From positions 7,102,231-7,166,230 of the forward strand of contig NC_134033.1 in the NCBI RefSeq assembly GCF_964204645.1: DNA of 64,000 nt, in the 5' to 3' direction. Source of the DNA: Tubulanus polymorphus (Eukaryota > Nemertea > Palaeonemertea > Tubulaniformes > Tubulanidae). This document shows, piece by piece, positions 8,950-18,120 of this stretch (position 1 is its first letter; each line of letters begins with the position of its first letter). The notes beneath the pieces are model-generated. The model did no database searches. It was given only the letters and a program-made list of their open reading frames with translations, and was not told the DNA's origin. Both the position numbers and the translations under genes were made by a program.

Positions 8950-9040
8950 ATTGAATATCTCACTACTTTTGTCTATCTATGAGGAGCAATTAAATTGTCC
9001 AGATAAGTCATTTCGGATTCTAGATATTCATTATTTTTAT
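8950..9040. other. Conserved non-coding block shared with 56100-56180 in the opposite orientation
   Basis: This stretch lies between the end of the plus-strand genes and the minus-strand ORFs. The complement of 56100-56180 repeats it almost base for base, including CTACTTTTGTCTATCTAT, GTCCAGATAAGTCATTTCGG and the GAGATATTC end. The rest of the intergenic DNA of the two elements is not alike. A TATCT...AGATA pairing encloses a shorter CAATT-A-AATTG stem; in the B1 copy the outer pairing is kept and the inner part is changed but still partly pairs. It may be a structured RNA, a terminator for converging genes or an origin. No known RNA family was recognised. Confidence 0.65.
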
Positions 9041-9058
9041 TAATTTATTTTTTTAAAT

Positions 9059-9385
9059 TTAATCAACAATTTCTAAATCATGATGGCCATCTTCATTTTT
9101 TCCATGATAGATTATTTTAAATCCTTCTAAATCTTTTGATTCCTCTGTACTCAATGAAACCCATTTATCAGGTAAAAATACTTTAAATTCTCGCGATGTA
9201 CTAACATTGCAGTAGCTTAAATTAGCTGATACTTTCTCTCCATATTTAGTTTTTATCTTTTCTAATTTCAATATTTTATGTTCAATTTCTTTTGTAACAT
9301 CAACTAACTTTTTTATTTCAAATTGTTTTTTTGCTGGTTTTATTCTGTTATTTATTGTTGCTAAGAATGCTTTTCTATCTCCCAT
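9059..9385 (-). CDS. Small Polinton-type protein, possible single-strand DNA-binding fold (108 aa)
   Basis: A 108-residue protein starting with MGDRKAFLATINNRIKPAKK. A central region reads like small beta-barrel strands (IKTKYGEKVSANL, EFKVFLPDKW), and the end is GFKIIYHGKNEDGHHDLEIV. Proteins with the pattern of a Lys-rich start, KxGxxVxxxL, FLPxxW and YxGK occur repeatedly in invertebrate genomes as short genes, and I think of them as OB-like DNA-binding proteins, but I cannot confirm it. Upstream, the sequence TAATTTTTTTTCCTAATAAATG is the same start signal used by the capsid cluster on the other strand. It shares its leader almost exactly with the next minus-strand gene. Confidence 0.6.
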   Translation of the reverse strand: MGDRKAFLATINNRIKPAKKQFEIKKLVDVTKEIEHKILKLEKIKTKYGEKVSANLSYCNVSTSREFKVFLPDKWVSLSTEESKDLEGFKIIYHGKNEDGHHDLEIVD

Positions 9386-9419
9386 TTATTAGGAAAAAAA
9401 ATTACTTGTGGTGATGAGT
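9386..9419 (-). promoter_or_regulatory. Leader/promoter of the 9059-9385 gene, duplicated at 9656-9690
   Basis: On the minus strand, CATCACCACAAGTAATTTTT runs into CCTAATAAATGGGAGA. The same leader precedes the 9452-9655 gene with only one or two changes. The T-tract plus AATAAATG matches the plus-strand start signals. Confidence 0.6.
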
Positions 9420-9451
9420 GATTACTTCCCCTATATATAACAAACACGTTA

Positions 9452-9655
9452 TTACGCGCACTCACTGTTTATATGTGACACAATTTTACTACGTAATATT
9501 TCTAAAATTTCAATTGTATCTTTTATTTCTAGTGAATCAATATAATTTCTAACATTTCCCATGTAAGGTTTATCAATGTATTTTTTACAATATTGACAAT
9601 AATATTGATTTTTATTGACATCACTTTTTTCTGTTTGGAACTCACTGTCTCCCAT
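9452..9655 (-). CDS. Short zinc-finger ORF related to the PolB N-terminus (67 aa)
   Basis: The product carries one CxxC pair in YYCQYCKKYI and a later SHINSEC. Directly after the CxxC comes KPYMGNVRNYIDSLE, which matches RPYMEDVRNYINSLD in the N-terminal part of the polymerase reading frame of B1 (about 52205-52250). So this is either the beginning of a truncated polymerase gene or a separate regulatory gene that shares its zinc-finger module. The stop at 9452-9454 is followed by the next minus-strand gene with its own copy of the leader. The start is supported by the duplicated leader at 9656-9690. Confidence 0.55.
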   Translation of the reverse strand: MGDSEFQTEKSDVNKNQYYCQYCKKYIDKPYMGNVRNYIDSLEIKDTIEILEILRSKIVSHINSECA

Positions 9656-9690
9656 TTATTAGGGGAAAAAATTACTTGTGGTGATGAGCG
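9656..9690 (-). promoter_or_regulatory. Second copy of the duplicated leader with T-tract and AATAAATG
   Basis: This repeats the leader at 9386-9419 upstream of an ATGGGAGA start. It supports independent expression of the 9452-9655 gene and marks the outermost gene of element A in this window. Confidence 0.55.
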
Positions 9691-9756
9691 GTGTCTCGTC
9701 CTCTCGTCCTCTGATCTGAAAACGCCATCTTCTAATTACTTTTGTGTATTGTAAAT

Positions 9757-9810
9757 AAATCAATTGGTCGCGGAGCGGAGCGGTAGCGAAGTGGAGCGAC
9801 CAATTGATTT
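9757..9810. repeat. 15-bp perfect inverted repeat with GC-rich 24-base loop
   Basis: The arms AAATCAATTGGTCGC (9757-9771) and its exact complement (9796-9810) enclose a purine-rich loop with GGAGCGG-like repeats. It lies where the AT-rich element composition ends, so it could mark the element edge or a cis-acting hairpin. The stretch 9691-9920 otherwise holds no gene. Confidence 0.75.
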
Positions 9811-9920
9811 AATACAATATGCTTTTTAAATTATTGATATCTTAGAATAAATATTTAGTTATAATCTAAAATACACACGGTTATGAAAATATATTATAGT
9901 TTTAAATTACTTTTAATGTT

Positions 9921-10451
9921 TTGTTTTTTAATGAGCTCGACCGTTCGACCTTTGGCTTGAAAGCCTATTATTCCTATTACTCGAAGGAACTGCACCGTAT
10001 GAAAGAAGTTGATAACAACAGAACGAAAGTTCGTTTGCTTGCTCGTCTGTTAAAGCAGTTGCGAATTCGATACCCTGACCAACAATTAACAGATTTTATA
10101 GCACCACCATTTTTCGATGAAGTTTTTTTTGCAGTTAAACAGGTCGCAACAGATTCGGATTCTCCACAAAACGCGTTGTCTTTGGGACACTACATCAAAC
10201 AATGTACATTGTTGAAAATAAGCGAAGGTGTCATCAAGAGTACGGAAATGAGAAATGAAGGCTGGGATTTTCAGCATCTGTTCAATGCACACTGGACCAA
10301 TAGGGTATCAAGTGTTGCCCGCAAACGTCAGCACATACTTAAAATCAATAAACCAACATTGCATCCGATAGCTTTAGATATTGTAAAACTTAAGAACTGG
10401 TTGATTAGTGAAATAGAGCAAGCTCTCCGGGAACCGGAACCGATTGATTAA
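9921..10451 (+). CDS. Unassigned ORF, possible transposon- or host-derived protein (176 aa)
   Basis: The frame is open for 176 codons in moderate-GC DNA, with a helical, charged product. The blocks SLGHYIKQCTLLKISEGVI and WTNRVSSVARKRQHILKINK, followed by LHPIALDIVKLKNWL, remind me of a repeated protein family common in invertebrate genomes. That family has an LGHxLKxC block, a W-x(4)-VS block and a final KLxxWL, but I know no function for it. The start is uncertain: this may be an internal exon, because the frame begins after an AT-rich stretch. A short second ORF (10452-10673) follows without an intergenic base but shows no recognisable domain. Confidence 0.4.
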   Translation: MFFNELDRSTFGLKAYYSYYSKELHRMKEVDNNRTKVRLLARLLKQLRIRYPDQQLTDFIAPPFFDEVFFAVKQVATDSDSPQNALSLGHYIKQCTLLKISEGVIKSTEMRNEGWDFQHLFNAHWTNRVSSVARKRQHILKINKPTLHPIALDIVKLKNWLISEIEQALREPEPID

Positions 10452-10673
10452 ATGAGATGGAAGGTGATTGCAAAACTTGTAATGGCCAGAATAATTACGT
10501 TTAACAGACGCCGACCGATGGAAGTTCAAGAAATGTCTATGACTTCAATCACCCTAGTGATCAGAACGAAGATCATGAAATGCTTCAGTCATTATCTGTT
10601 AGTGAAAGATCAATGCCAGAAAGGTAATGTTAATGTTGTTTTGTCAATCTGTTCTTTGGACCCACCCTCCTGA

Positions 10674-11687
10674 ATCAAACTGTCCTATCCATATAAACTA
10701 TATTATTTATGTAGATTGTCAGATTGTTGAGCATTTCAAACCTCTTCCAAAATGGGCATGGTGTCCCTTAGTCAGTAACCTGACTGTGGTCTAGTTTCAC
10801 GATCGGATATTTTCACAAACCAGTCAGGGATGGGAAGGTCATTTTTCTATGAAATTTTCGTGAGTCAATTTGACTCACGGGTAATTTGCCTGTCATTTCA
10901 TTGTCTCTTAAGATATCCGTCTAATTTTTGTTGTAATCAACGCACAACAGATTCGTAGTTTGTTTGATCCCCATAAAACCTCACCTGACGATCTTAATTC
11001 ATGTGCAAATCGGCCGTAAAGTGAGAGTAAATTTCCGTCGATTCGACGGCGGCCATTTTTAAAACGTGTGGAGGGTGCTGGCGCCTGTGGACTGAGGCCA
11101 GGACCACAACACACACTATCAAAACGAAACGACAAAATTGAAAAAATTAAGAAATCAACACTTATTCACATTTTCTTCAACCAGAATTTATTTTTTCATC
11201 ATTTATTGTGGAAAACACGAAGATTTGAAATATAAGTTGGCAAACTATGAAAAATAAAAATTGTCGTTTCGTTTTGAAAGATTTATATAAATACTTGAAG
11301 GTCAACGAGTCTATCATGCCACATGATGTATGCAATACAGAGAAATGGTAGTCAATGGCGAAATTTGTGGAGAAATTAATTAATTTCTCAAAATAATGTT
11401 GATTAATTGCTCGAAACATACATAAAATTGGATTATTTCAGAAGGTTCCTGTGTTAGTTTGTGATTGAAGCCATTAATTGTGGACTGAAGTGAATAGAAA
11501 GTATATTTTTGAAGTGTTACTTTTTGGTTTACCTATGTCATGGCTGTTGGTTGGCAGTCTGCCAAGAGTATGTTAAATCGCGGCACAAAATATAGGGGTA
11601 ATACTTACGGGGTTGTCTTATATCGTGGAGCAAGTAGAATTGATGCGCGGAGGTCAGGCGGAAAGGACGATGCAATATTATGCAATA
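10674..11687. other. Unassigned host-like DNA, no gene recognised
   Basis: Moderate-GC sequence without a convincing ORF. The short frames at 10908-11135 and 11177-11419 on the minus strand look like chance. No transposon ends were identified. It leads straight into the 384-bp tandem array. Confidence 0.5.
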
Positions 11688-13040
11688 GGCGCTAGAATTT
11701 TTGTCGCTAGAGCCATACCATGGGTCCGAGACGGCCGCGCGACCACTTTCTCGGGACCTGCTCGACCCCTTATAATGGCTCTAGGGCTCTGAAACTTGTC
11801 GGGTATTTAGAAGGGGTCCTGTAGATGATACAGAATCATTAAAACCCTTGGCGCGGGGGTCTGTTGGGTCTAGGCGGACCCTGCCCAGACCGTTGAAATG
11901 AGCGTCTAATAAACGCGAAAATAAACTATAAGTTGAGACCTGAAAACCGACCTACTTCTAGCATCTCGCGCGACCTTAATAGTGGCTCTAGGGCTCTGAA
12001 ACTTCTCAGGGCCCTAAAAGAGGGTCTATTCTAGTCTGCAAACCTTGAAAATAGGTTATAGGCCCTTGGTTGCGGCACTAAAACTTTTGTCGCTAGGGCC
12101 ATACCAGGGGTCTAAAACGGCCGCGCGAACAGTTTCTGGGGACCTGCTCGACCCCTAATAGTGGCCCTTGGGCTCTGAAACTTGTCGAGTATTTAGAAGG
12201 GGCCCGGTAGATGATGGAGAACCATTAAAACGCTGGGCAAGGGGTCCGTTGGGTGGGCGGACCCTGCCCAGACCGTTAAAATGGGCATCTAATATACGCG
12301 AAAATACACTTTTAGTTATGACCTGAAAACCGATCCACTTCTAACATCTCCCGTGACCTTACTAGTGGCCCTAGGGATCTGAGCCTACTCAGGGACCTAG
12401 GGGAGGGTCTAATCCAAGTGTGCATACCTTGGAAATAGGTTCTAGGCCCTTGGGTGCGGCGCTAGAATTTTTGTCGTTAAGGCCATACCATGGGTCTGAG
12501 ACGGCCGCGCGACCACTTTCTGGGGACCTGCTCGACCCCTTATAATGGCCCTAGGGCTCTGAAGCTTGTCGGGTATTTCGAAGGGGCCCTGTAGATGATA
12601 CAGAATCATTAAGACCCTTGGCGCAGGGGTCTGTTGGGTCTGGGCGGACCCTGCCCAGACCGTTGAAAATGAGCGTCTAAATACGCGAAAATAAACTAAG
12701 TTTAGACCCGAAAACCGACCCATTTCTAACATCTCGCGCGACCTTAATAGTGGCCCTAGGGCTCTGAAACTTCTCAGCGACCTAGGGGAGTGTCTAATCC
12801 AAGTATGCGAAACTTTAAAATTATAACCTATTGGCTACTGCGCTAGAATCTTTGTCGCTAGGGCCATACCATGGGTCTGAGACGGCGCGTAACCACATTC
12901 TGGGGACCTGCTCATTCCCTAATCGTAGCCGAAGGGCTCTGCAACTTGTCGAGTATTTAGAAGGGGCCCTGTAGATGGTATAGAACCATTAAAACGCTGG
13001 GCGCGGGGGTCTGTTGGCCCAGACCGTTAAAATGAGCATC
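11688..13040. repeat. Tandem array with about 384-bp units (about 3.5 copies)
   Basis: Units begin with a variant of GCGCTAGAATTTTTGTCGCT at about 11688, 12074, 12457 and 12839, so the period is about 383-384 bases. Each unit is GC-rich, contains several CTAGGGCTCTGAAACTT blocks (an internal half-unit repeat) and CCCTGCCCAGACCGTT. Copies differ by scattered substitutions and small indels, so the array is not recent. The minus-strand frame at 12442-12732 is a product of this composition, not a gene. Confidence 0.85.
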
Positions 13041-13305
13041 TTATATAGACTCCAGGACCCCTTCTAAATCCCCGAGAAGTTTCAGAGCCCTAGGGCTGTG
13101 GTAAACGCTACACTTACGCTCCGCTGTTAGCGTTTGTTCGAACCCAAATAATTGTAGGTACATGTATTTTTCTAGAGTTTTCCATACGGTCCATACAGCC
13201 AATGCGCATGCGCAACGAGTAACAGCTACCATTTCTTAAGTATCATATTGTCGTCAGTGACTTATATTGTATGTATACCATATATGATTCACAACTGGGG
13301 ATGAA

Positions 13306-13425
13306 ACAACTTATACATCCGATGCACATCTAGGGTCTTATACATCCGATGCACATCTAGGGTAATGTATACATCCGATGCACATCTAGGGTCTTATACA
13401 TCCGATGCACATCTAGGGTAATCCA
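13306..13425. repeat. Four copies of a 27-30-bp direct repeat
   Basis: The unit TACATCCGATGCACATCTAG is repeated four times, with linkers alternating between a short CTTA and a longer GTAATGTA form. That makes the array a duplicated pair. It abuts the LINE-fragment repeats. Confidence 0.8.
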
Positions 13426-14520
13426 AGCCCATCGTCAAACCCCTGTGGTAATAACTGCAAAAAAACGGTTCGCAACAGATGGTTTGGCAGGGACTGTAGA
13501 GATGCACAGAAGAAATATAATTATATGAAAAAAGATATAGGGGTTGCCCTACCCCTTCCAATTTTGAATCCCTTAAGAACTCTTCTAAAAACTATAAATA
13601 GGTCATCCGAGGAAATAAGAAAAAACAAAAAGATGAATTTATTAAGGAGTGAGAGAATGCGAAATTAATAACCCAAAAAAGTATTGGTCGATGCTAAACT
13701 CTGCGAGCATAACAAAAATATAATCTGATATAGTCTGATGATGATTCTTAACGACCAATTGTTTATCGAAACTTTATAGCGGATAAATAAACAATATAAA
13801 CACAAGGTATTTCCATGATATTTTGAATTTATTCTCAGTTCATATTTAGCGCCATTCTCGCGAGATTATCAACAACCCGGAAATAAAATCCAAGCCCATC
13901 GTCAAACCCCTGTGGTAATAACTGCAAAAAACGGTTCGCAACAGATGGTTTGGCAGGGACTGTAGAGATGCACAGAAGAAATAAAACTAAAAATAGGTCA
14001 TCCGAGGAAATAAGAAAAAACAAAAAGATGAATTTATTAAGGAATAGGAATTGAGAGAATGCGAAATTAATAACCCCAAAAAAGTATTGGTCGATGCTAA
14101 ACTCTGCGAGCGTAAAAAAAAATATAATCTGATATAGTCTGATAATGATTCTTAACGACCAATTGTTTATCGAATTTTTATAGCGGATAAATAAACAATA
14201 TAAACACAAGGTATTTCGATGATATTTTGAATTTATTCGCAGTTCATATTTAGCGCCATTCTCGCGAGATTATCAACAACCCGGAAATAAAATCCAAGCC
14301 CATCGACAAACCCCTGTGGTAATAACTGCAAAAAACCGGTTCGCAACAGATGGTTTGGCAGGGACTGTAGAGATGCACAGAAGAAATATAATTATGTGAA
14401 AAAAGATATAGGGGTTGCCCTACCCCTTCCAATTTTGAATCCCTTAAGAACTCTTCTAAAAACTATAAATAGGTAGTCCGAGGAAATAAGAAAAAAACAA
14501 AAAGATGAATTTATTAAGGA
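13422..14520 (+). repeat. Tandem duplications carrying a 5' fragment of a LINE ORF
   Basis: Blocks that start with ATCCAAGCCCATCG at about 13422, 13888 and 14293 repeat the same sequence. It includes GGTTCGCAACAGATGG, an AT-rich part, and the beginning of a LINE reading frame (ECEINNPKKYWSMLN). The first unit has a middle part the second lacks, and the third runs on into the retrotransposon ORF. The minus-strand frames here (13835-14209, 14250-14432) are shadows. Confidence 0.75.
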
Positions 14521-14521
14521 A

Positions 14522-16240
14522 TTGAGAGAATGCGAAATTAATAACCCAAAAAAGTATTGGTCGATGCTAAACTCTGCGAGCGTAACAAAAAATAATGAGG
14601 CTAATATAGATAATGATATTTTTCTTGAACATTTTATGAGATTAAATGATTTGAATCATGTTAACAATGAAACCGATGCCGGTGATGAGCCCCCAGACGA
14701 GGGTGACCCTCCTGTGAATCCGGGTCATAATACCTCCGCCCAAAATACCTCCACCCAAATATCCCAGACCCCTCCACCCAGAATACCCTCATATGTTTCC
14801 AAAATACCTCCAGGCCCTAGATCTAAAGTTCTATAGTTTAAAAGTAGTTATTAAATGGAAATGAACTGAATTCAGTGTGTACCGAAATGTAGTACATTGT
14901 TTTCTTAGATTATGGGACTAATTCATATTCTATAATCTAAATATTGAATGGTTTCCAGAGATATCTAGTATTAGATTAAAGTCATGAGATAAACTAATTA
15001 ATATTCTACAATCCCTATCTCGTTGTTTGTTCAAATTGGGTCGAATTCCCAGCCATTACTAATTGCAAGTGAAAATTGTCATTAATTGTTATTCAATTAT
15101 TATTCAGTATAGGTTTATATGTACCGTAATACATTATATATGATCCTATACATGTATAATAGTCAATATTGGTGGTACTTTATACATCTAAATAATAGAA
15201 TTATAGTATTTTTTTAAATTCTGAGTGGGGTTATTTGGATACATATGAAGGTATTCTGGGTGGAGGGATTCTGGGTGAGGGATTTTGCACGGAGGTATTT
15301 TTTGGCGGAGGTATTATGGGCGTATCCCCCTTCCTGTCTATGACAATTATATTTTGAACAGTGATATAACCAGTGATGAAGTAATTAAGGCTATCTCTAT
15401 ACTAAAAAACAAAAAAACAATAAGGCCCAAGACATTTATGGAATCACGAATGAGCTGTTGGGAGTGAGTCAGTATCCGTTTTTAATTTATATATTACAAA
15501 AATTATTCAATTTAGTTCTCAAAACAGGATATGTTCCAGAGATGTGGTCTATAGGCGTCATCAAACCCATTTTAAGAATGGTGATCCCTCTAATCCCGAT
15601 AATTATAGAGGCATTACCTTAGCTAGCTATCTTGGTAAGTTATTTACAAGTATCCTAAACCAAAGACTGTCAACATTCCTAGATACGAATGACATTATAA
15701 GTGAAGCCCAGGCTGGCTTTAGATCGAAATATTCCACCATTGATCATATTAACACGCTTAAAACAATCGTAGAGCTGTATCTTTGTCAGGGAAGAAGAAT
15801 TTTTTGCGCCTTTGTTGATTTTAAGAAAGCTTTCGACTCGATTTGTAGGGTAACGTTATGGCGAAAATTAGTTGCTAACAACTTTTTCACTGTGGTCAAA
15901 AATATGTATAATTCCATAAAATCATGTGTTAAATTTAATGGTTGCACGTCATAATACTTTGCAGCTGATAGAGGCTTAAGACAAGGCGAAAATCTCTCGC
16001 CTATCCTCTTTTCGTTATTCTTAAACGACATCGATGAATTTTTCATTGATCGTGGAAAACCGACTTTGTTATTTATTGAAAAACTAAATTTGAATCGTGA
16101 CCAGGATATTGATACTTTACTGAATTTATTCATAATACTATACGCAGATGATGTTATTCTTGCTGAGAAATCTCTTCAGCTACACTTATATACCTTATTT
16201 GAATATTGTGCCGCTAATGGTCTAAAGTGTACACTGTGAA
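14522..16240 (+). pseudogene. Non-LTR retrotransposon (LINE) linker and reverse transcriptase, broken
   Basis: The linker between endonuclease and reverse transcriptase begins at 14522 (NPKKYWSMLN, then DNDIFLEHFMRLNDLN). After an inserted fold-back element (14726-15318) the frame resumes with ITSDEVIKAISILKNKK. The reverse transcriptase follows with KNGDPSNPDNYRGITL, EAQAGFR, CAFVDFKKAFDSI (first catalytic Asp), GLRQGENLSPILFSL and the catalytic box YADDVILAE near 16141-16170. There are stops and frame changes near 15465-15540 and 15952. The domain order and box spacing fit the Jockey/CR1-like group, but the clade is not certain. The thumb and any 3' tail are missing because the Gypsy LTR starts soon after. 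Confidence 0.8.
14726..15318. mobile_element. Fold-back element with about 75-bp terminal inverted repeats, inserted in the LINE
   Basis: The left arm begins CATAATACCTCCGCC and carries further ACCTCC and CCACCCAGAATACC motifs down to about 14800. The right arm (about 15240-15318) is its complement with scattered changes, including GGTATTCTGGGTGGAGGG and GGCGGAGGTATTATG. The LINE linker frame is interrupted at the left edge and resumes after the right edge. No clear target duplication was found. The interior (14840-15230) has no ORF. Confidence 0.75.
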
Positions 16241-16935
16241 CTCAGAGAAAACTAATAGTCTGGCTTCCAGATCCCAACTTTCAGAATAATACTGCACATT
16301 GTGAGGATTTTATGAAATTTTCAGGGTTTGATGGTAACATATATGGCTTCAATTTCAGAAGGGGTGCCCACTCATCCGGGCCCTATTTTTTAAATTTTTA
16401 AAAAGGTTTAAATTTGTAGTCTTAAAATTTGGACACTGTAAAGTTTTTCGGGCGTCTCGTTGCGGTCTATTCGCGTTCGGGTTGGGGTTTGGATCGGTTT
16501 CTGTCGGGAAATAGCACGATCACATCTTTTTATTCGGCTTTTGTCGTTAATTCGCGCTATAACATTCAAGTTACTTACCTGTAGTCTATTCTTTTGATAT
16601 CGTTTTTTTTACTTTAGAACTGCCGTTTGGTAATGTCATAATCCTATTTTCATCATATTTACATAGTTTGATTTGTTTTCTTCGGTTCCTCGCTCGGCGA
16701 GTTGAGCTTTGTCGCACCGCTAGGCGGTTCACTATTCTTGCGCGCGTACATCAAACTCGGGTTTGATATTCGAATTTCGTTTTTATCTTCTTTAATGTAT
16801 TCTTTTGGTATTTTTAGCGCGTGTATTGACTATATTTAATTTCTGGGAGCATTAATCTTCCTGTTAACTATTTTATTCGCGTTCTATTTAGTGCGCGCTC
16901 TTGGCCTACTTCGCACGTAGTGGTATCACTACTGG

Positions 16936-16966
16936 CCAATGAGCGCACTCGGATTCCTATAAAAGG
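16936..16966 (+). promoter_or_regulatory. Core promoter of the 5' LTR (CCAAT and TATA boxes)
   Basis: CCAAT at 16936-16940 and TATAAAAGG at 16958-16966 have the spacing of an RNA polymerase II promoter. The same pair is kept in the 3' LTR at 25387-25417. Confidence 0.7.
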
Positions 16967-17105
16967 CGGGTCGTTCGAGCGTGTCGGACATTCCGATCTT
17001 TGGTATCATCACGCGTCACACGCAGAATTCCGACTTTACTATTGACTTTGCTATTGAGAACATAAATTATATATAAGATGTAAGAGATTAATCCTTCCTA
17101 TCTCG

Positions 17106-17144
17106 CCTTCGGGTTGGATATGATCATCTTGTCCAACCCGAAGG
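17106..17144 (+). other. Strong hairpin in the LTR leader
   Basis: Arms CCTTCGGGTTGGA (17106-17118) and the exact complement (17132-17144) with a 13-base loop. The hairpin lies about 140 bases downstream of the TATA box, so inside the R/U5 leader. It is identical in the 3' LTR (25557-25595), although the surrounding sequence has drifted, which suggests an RNA role such as packaging or polyadenylation control. Confidence 0.7.
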
Positions 17145-18120
17145 AAGCAAATTATTCATTCGCGTTAACTTACGTACGATCGTCTGGCCGAGTTTGATTT
17201 TCGGCCGAGTTTGATTTTTCGGCCGGGTTAGACTTTTCGGCCGAGTTTGATGTCGCCGTTTATGACTATCTTCTAGTTAAACTTTTACCGGCCGACTGAG
17301 AGCGTCACCGATCAAGATATTTCGTCGAGCAAGCTTGTGTTCATATTCTTTATCTACCCGCCGGGTGCTTCGATTTTTAAATTATTTTCTTGCCGATTTG
17401 ATTCGCTCTCGGTCGGGCGATTTAAATGTAAATAAATGTATATGTATAACATATTCCGAGCGATGATTTGAGATCGTCGTTAGCACCTTTCGAGTCTCGT
17501 ACTGTACGCCCGAATGAGACATGCATTTTTGACGCGACCACGACGCGAGACCTTTTCGAGACGCGCCGCGAACTAAGAGAATTTAAAGATATGCTGTTAA
17601 TTTTATTGACTTAGTTACATTAAATTTGAGAGTCCACGGGCTCTTATCTTATGACGATTTATATAAGTCTTATATCTTCGTCTTTTTTGAACGAGGAGAG
17701 GAGTTCCGCCGCTATTTTTCACCTCAGTGCCAATCTATTGTTATTCGTCTTTATGAGAGGACCAGTTCGATCAGGGACGTGTCAGCAGTAGTTAGATGGA
17801 GACCATCAATCGAGGATCCGAACCCTCAGTCCTTTATTGACTGATGGCCTTCATCCGGGGGAAGTCATGACAGAGTGTCATACGTAGAGAACGGAAGATG
17901 TTGAGGAGAACTAGGTTCGAACCCGAGCGAAATCCTGGCCAGGTAATCGCCTACTTGGATGCTGGGCCCTGATCATGGAATGAGAAGGATGAATATTTAT
18001 TTGCGATAATTTAGATAAGAATTTGTATCTTTTCCCTGAACCCTAGTAGCAAACGCCTATTTTACTTATCCAACCCTAAAAAGAAACACGCTACCCAGGA
18101 GAGAAACGCTACAAAAATGG

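Larger units (their letters stand above)
1..9700. mobile_element. Polinton/Maverick (adintovirus-like) element A, left end beyond the window
   Basis: A compact, strongly AT-rich block in which about a dozen ORFs follow each other on the plus strand with gaps of 0 to 25 bases, followed by two ORFs on the minus strand. Gene content seen: probable penton end, small membrane proteins, double jelly-roll major capsid protein, chromodomain integrase and A32-like packaging ATPase. That combination is the known hallmark of Polintons. Base composition and gene density differ sharply from the DNA after about 9700. No terminal inverted repeat or target duplication could be located, so the right boundary is inferred from the composition change and from the hairpin at 9757-9810. 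Polymerase B and the cysteine protease are not seen in this block and may lie to the left. Confidence 0.85.
16405..18113 (+). repeat. 5' LTR of the Gypsy element
   Basis: Matches 24855-26201 from GGTTTAAATTTGTAGTCT to the end CAGGAGAGAAACGCTACA. It is about 1.7 kb, longer than the 3' copy. It keeps a segment (about 17355-17730) and a part near 17757-17815 that the 3' LTR lacks, while it lacks about 57 bases present near 26070-26127 of the 3' LTR. It carries a CCAAT box, a TATA box, a strong leader hairpin and short GGCCGAGTTTGAT repeats (17187-17250). Confidence 0.88.

Noticed and set aside
8950-9040. Hammerhead ribozyme in the conserved block
   Set aside because: A CUAUGAG sequence resembles the CUGAUGAG core but lacks a base and is not kept in the B1 copy.
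15786-16133. Minus-strand ORF opposite the LINE reverse transcriptase
   Set aside because: It is the complement of recognisable RT motifs, so it is a shadow.
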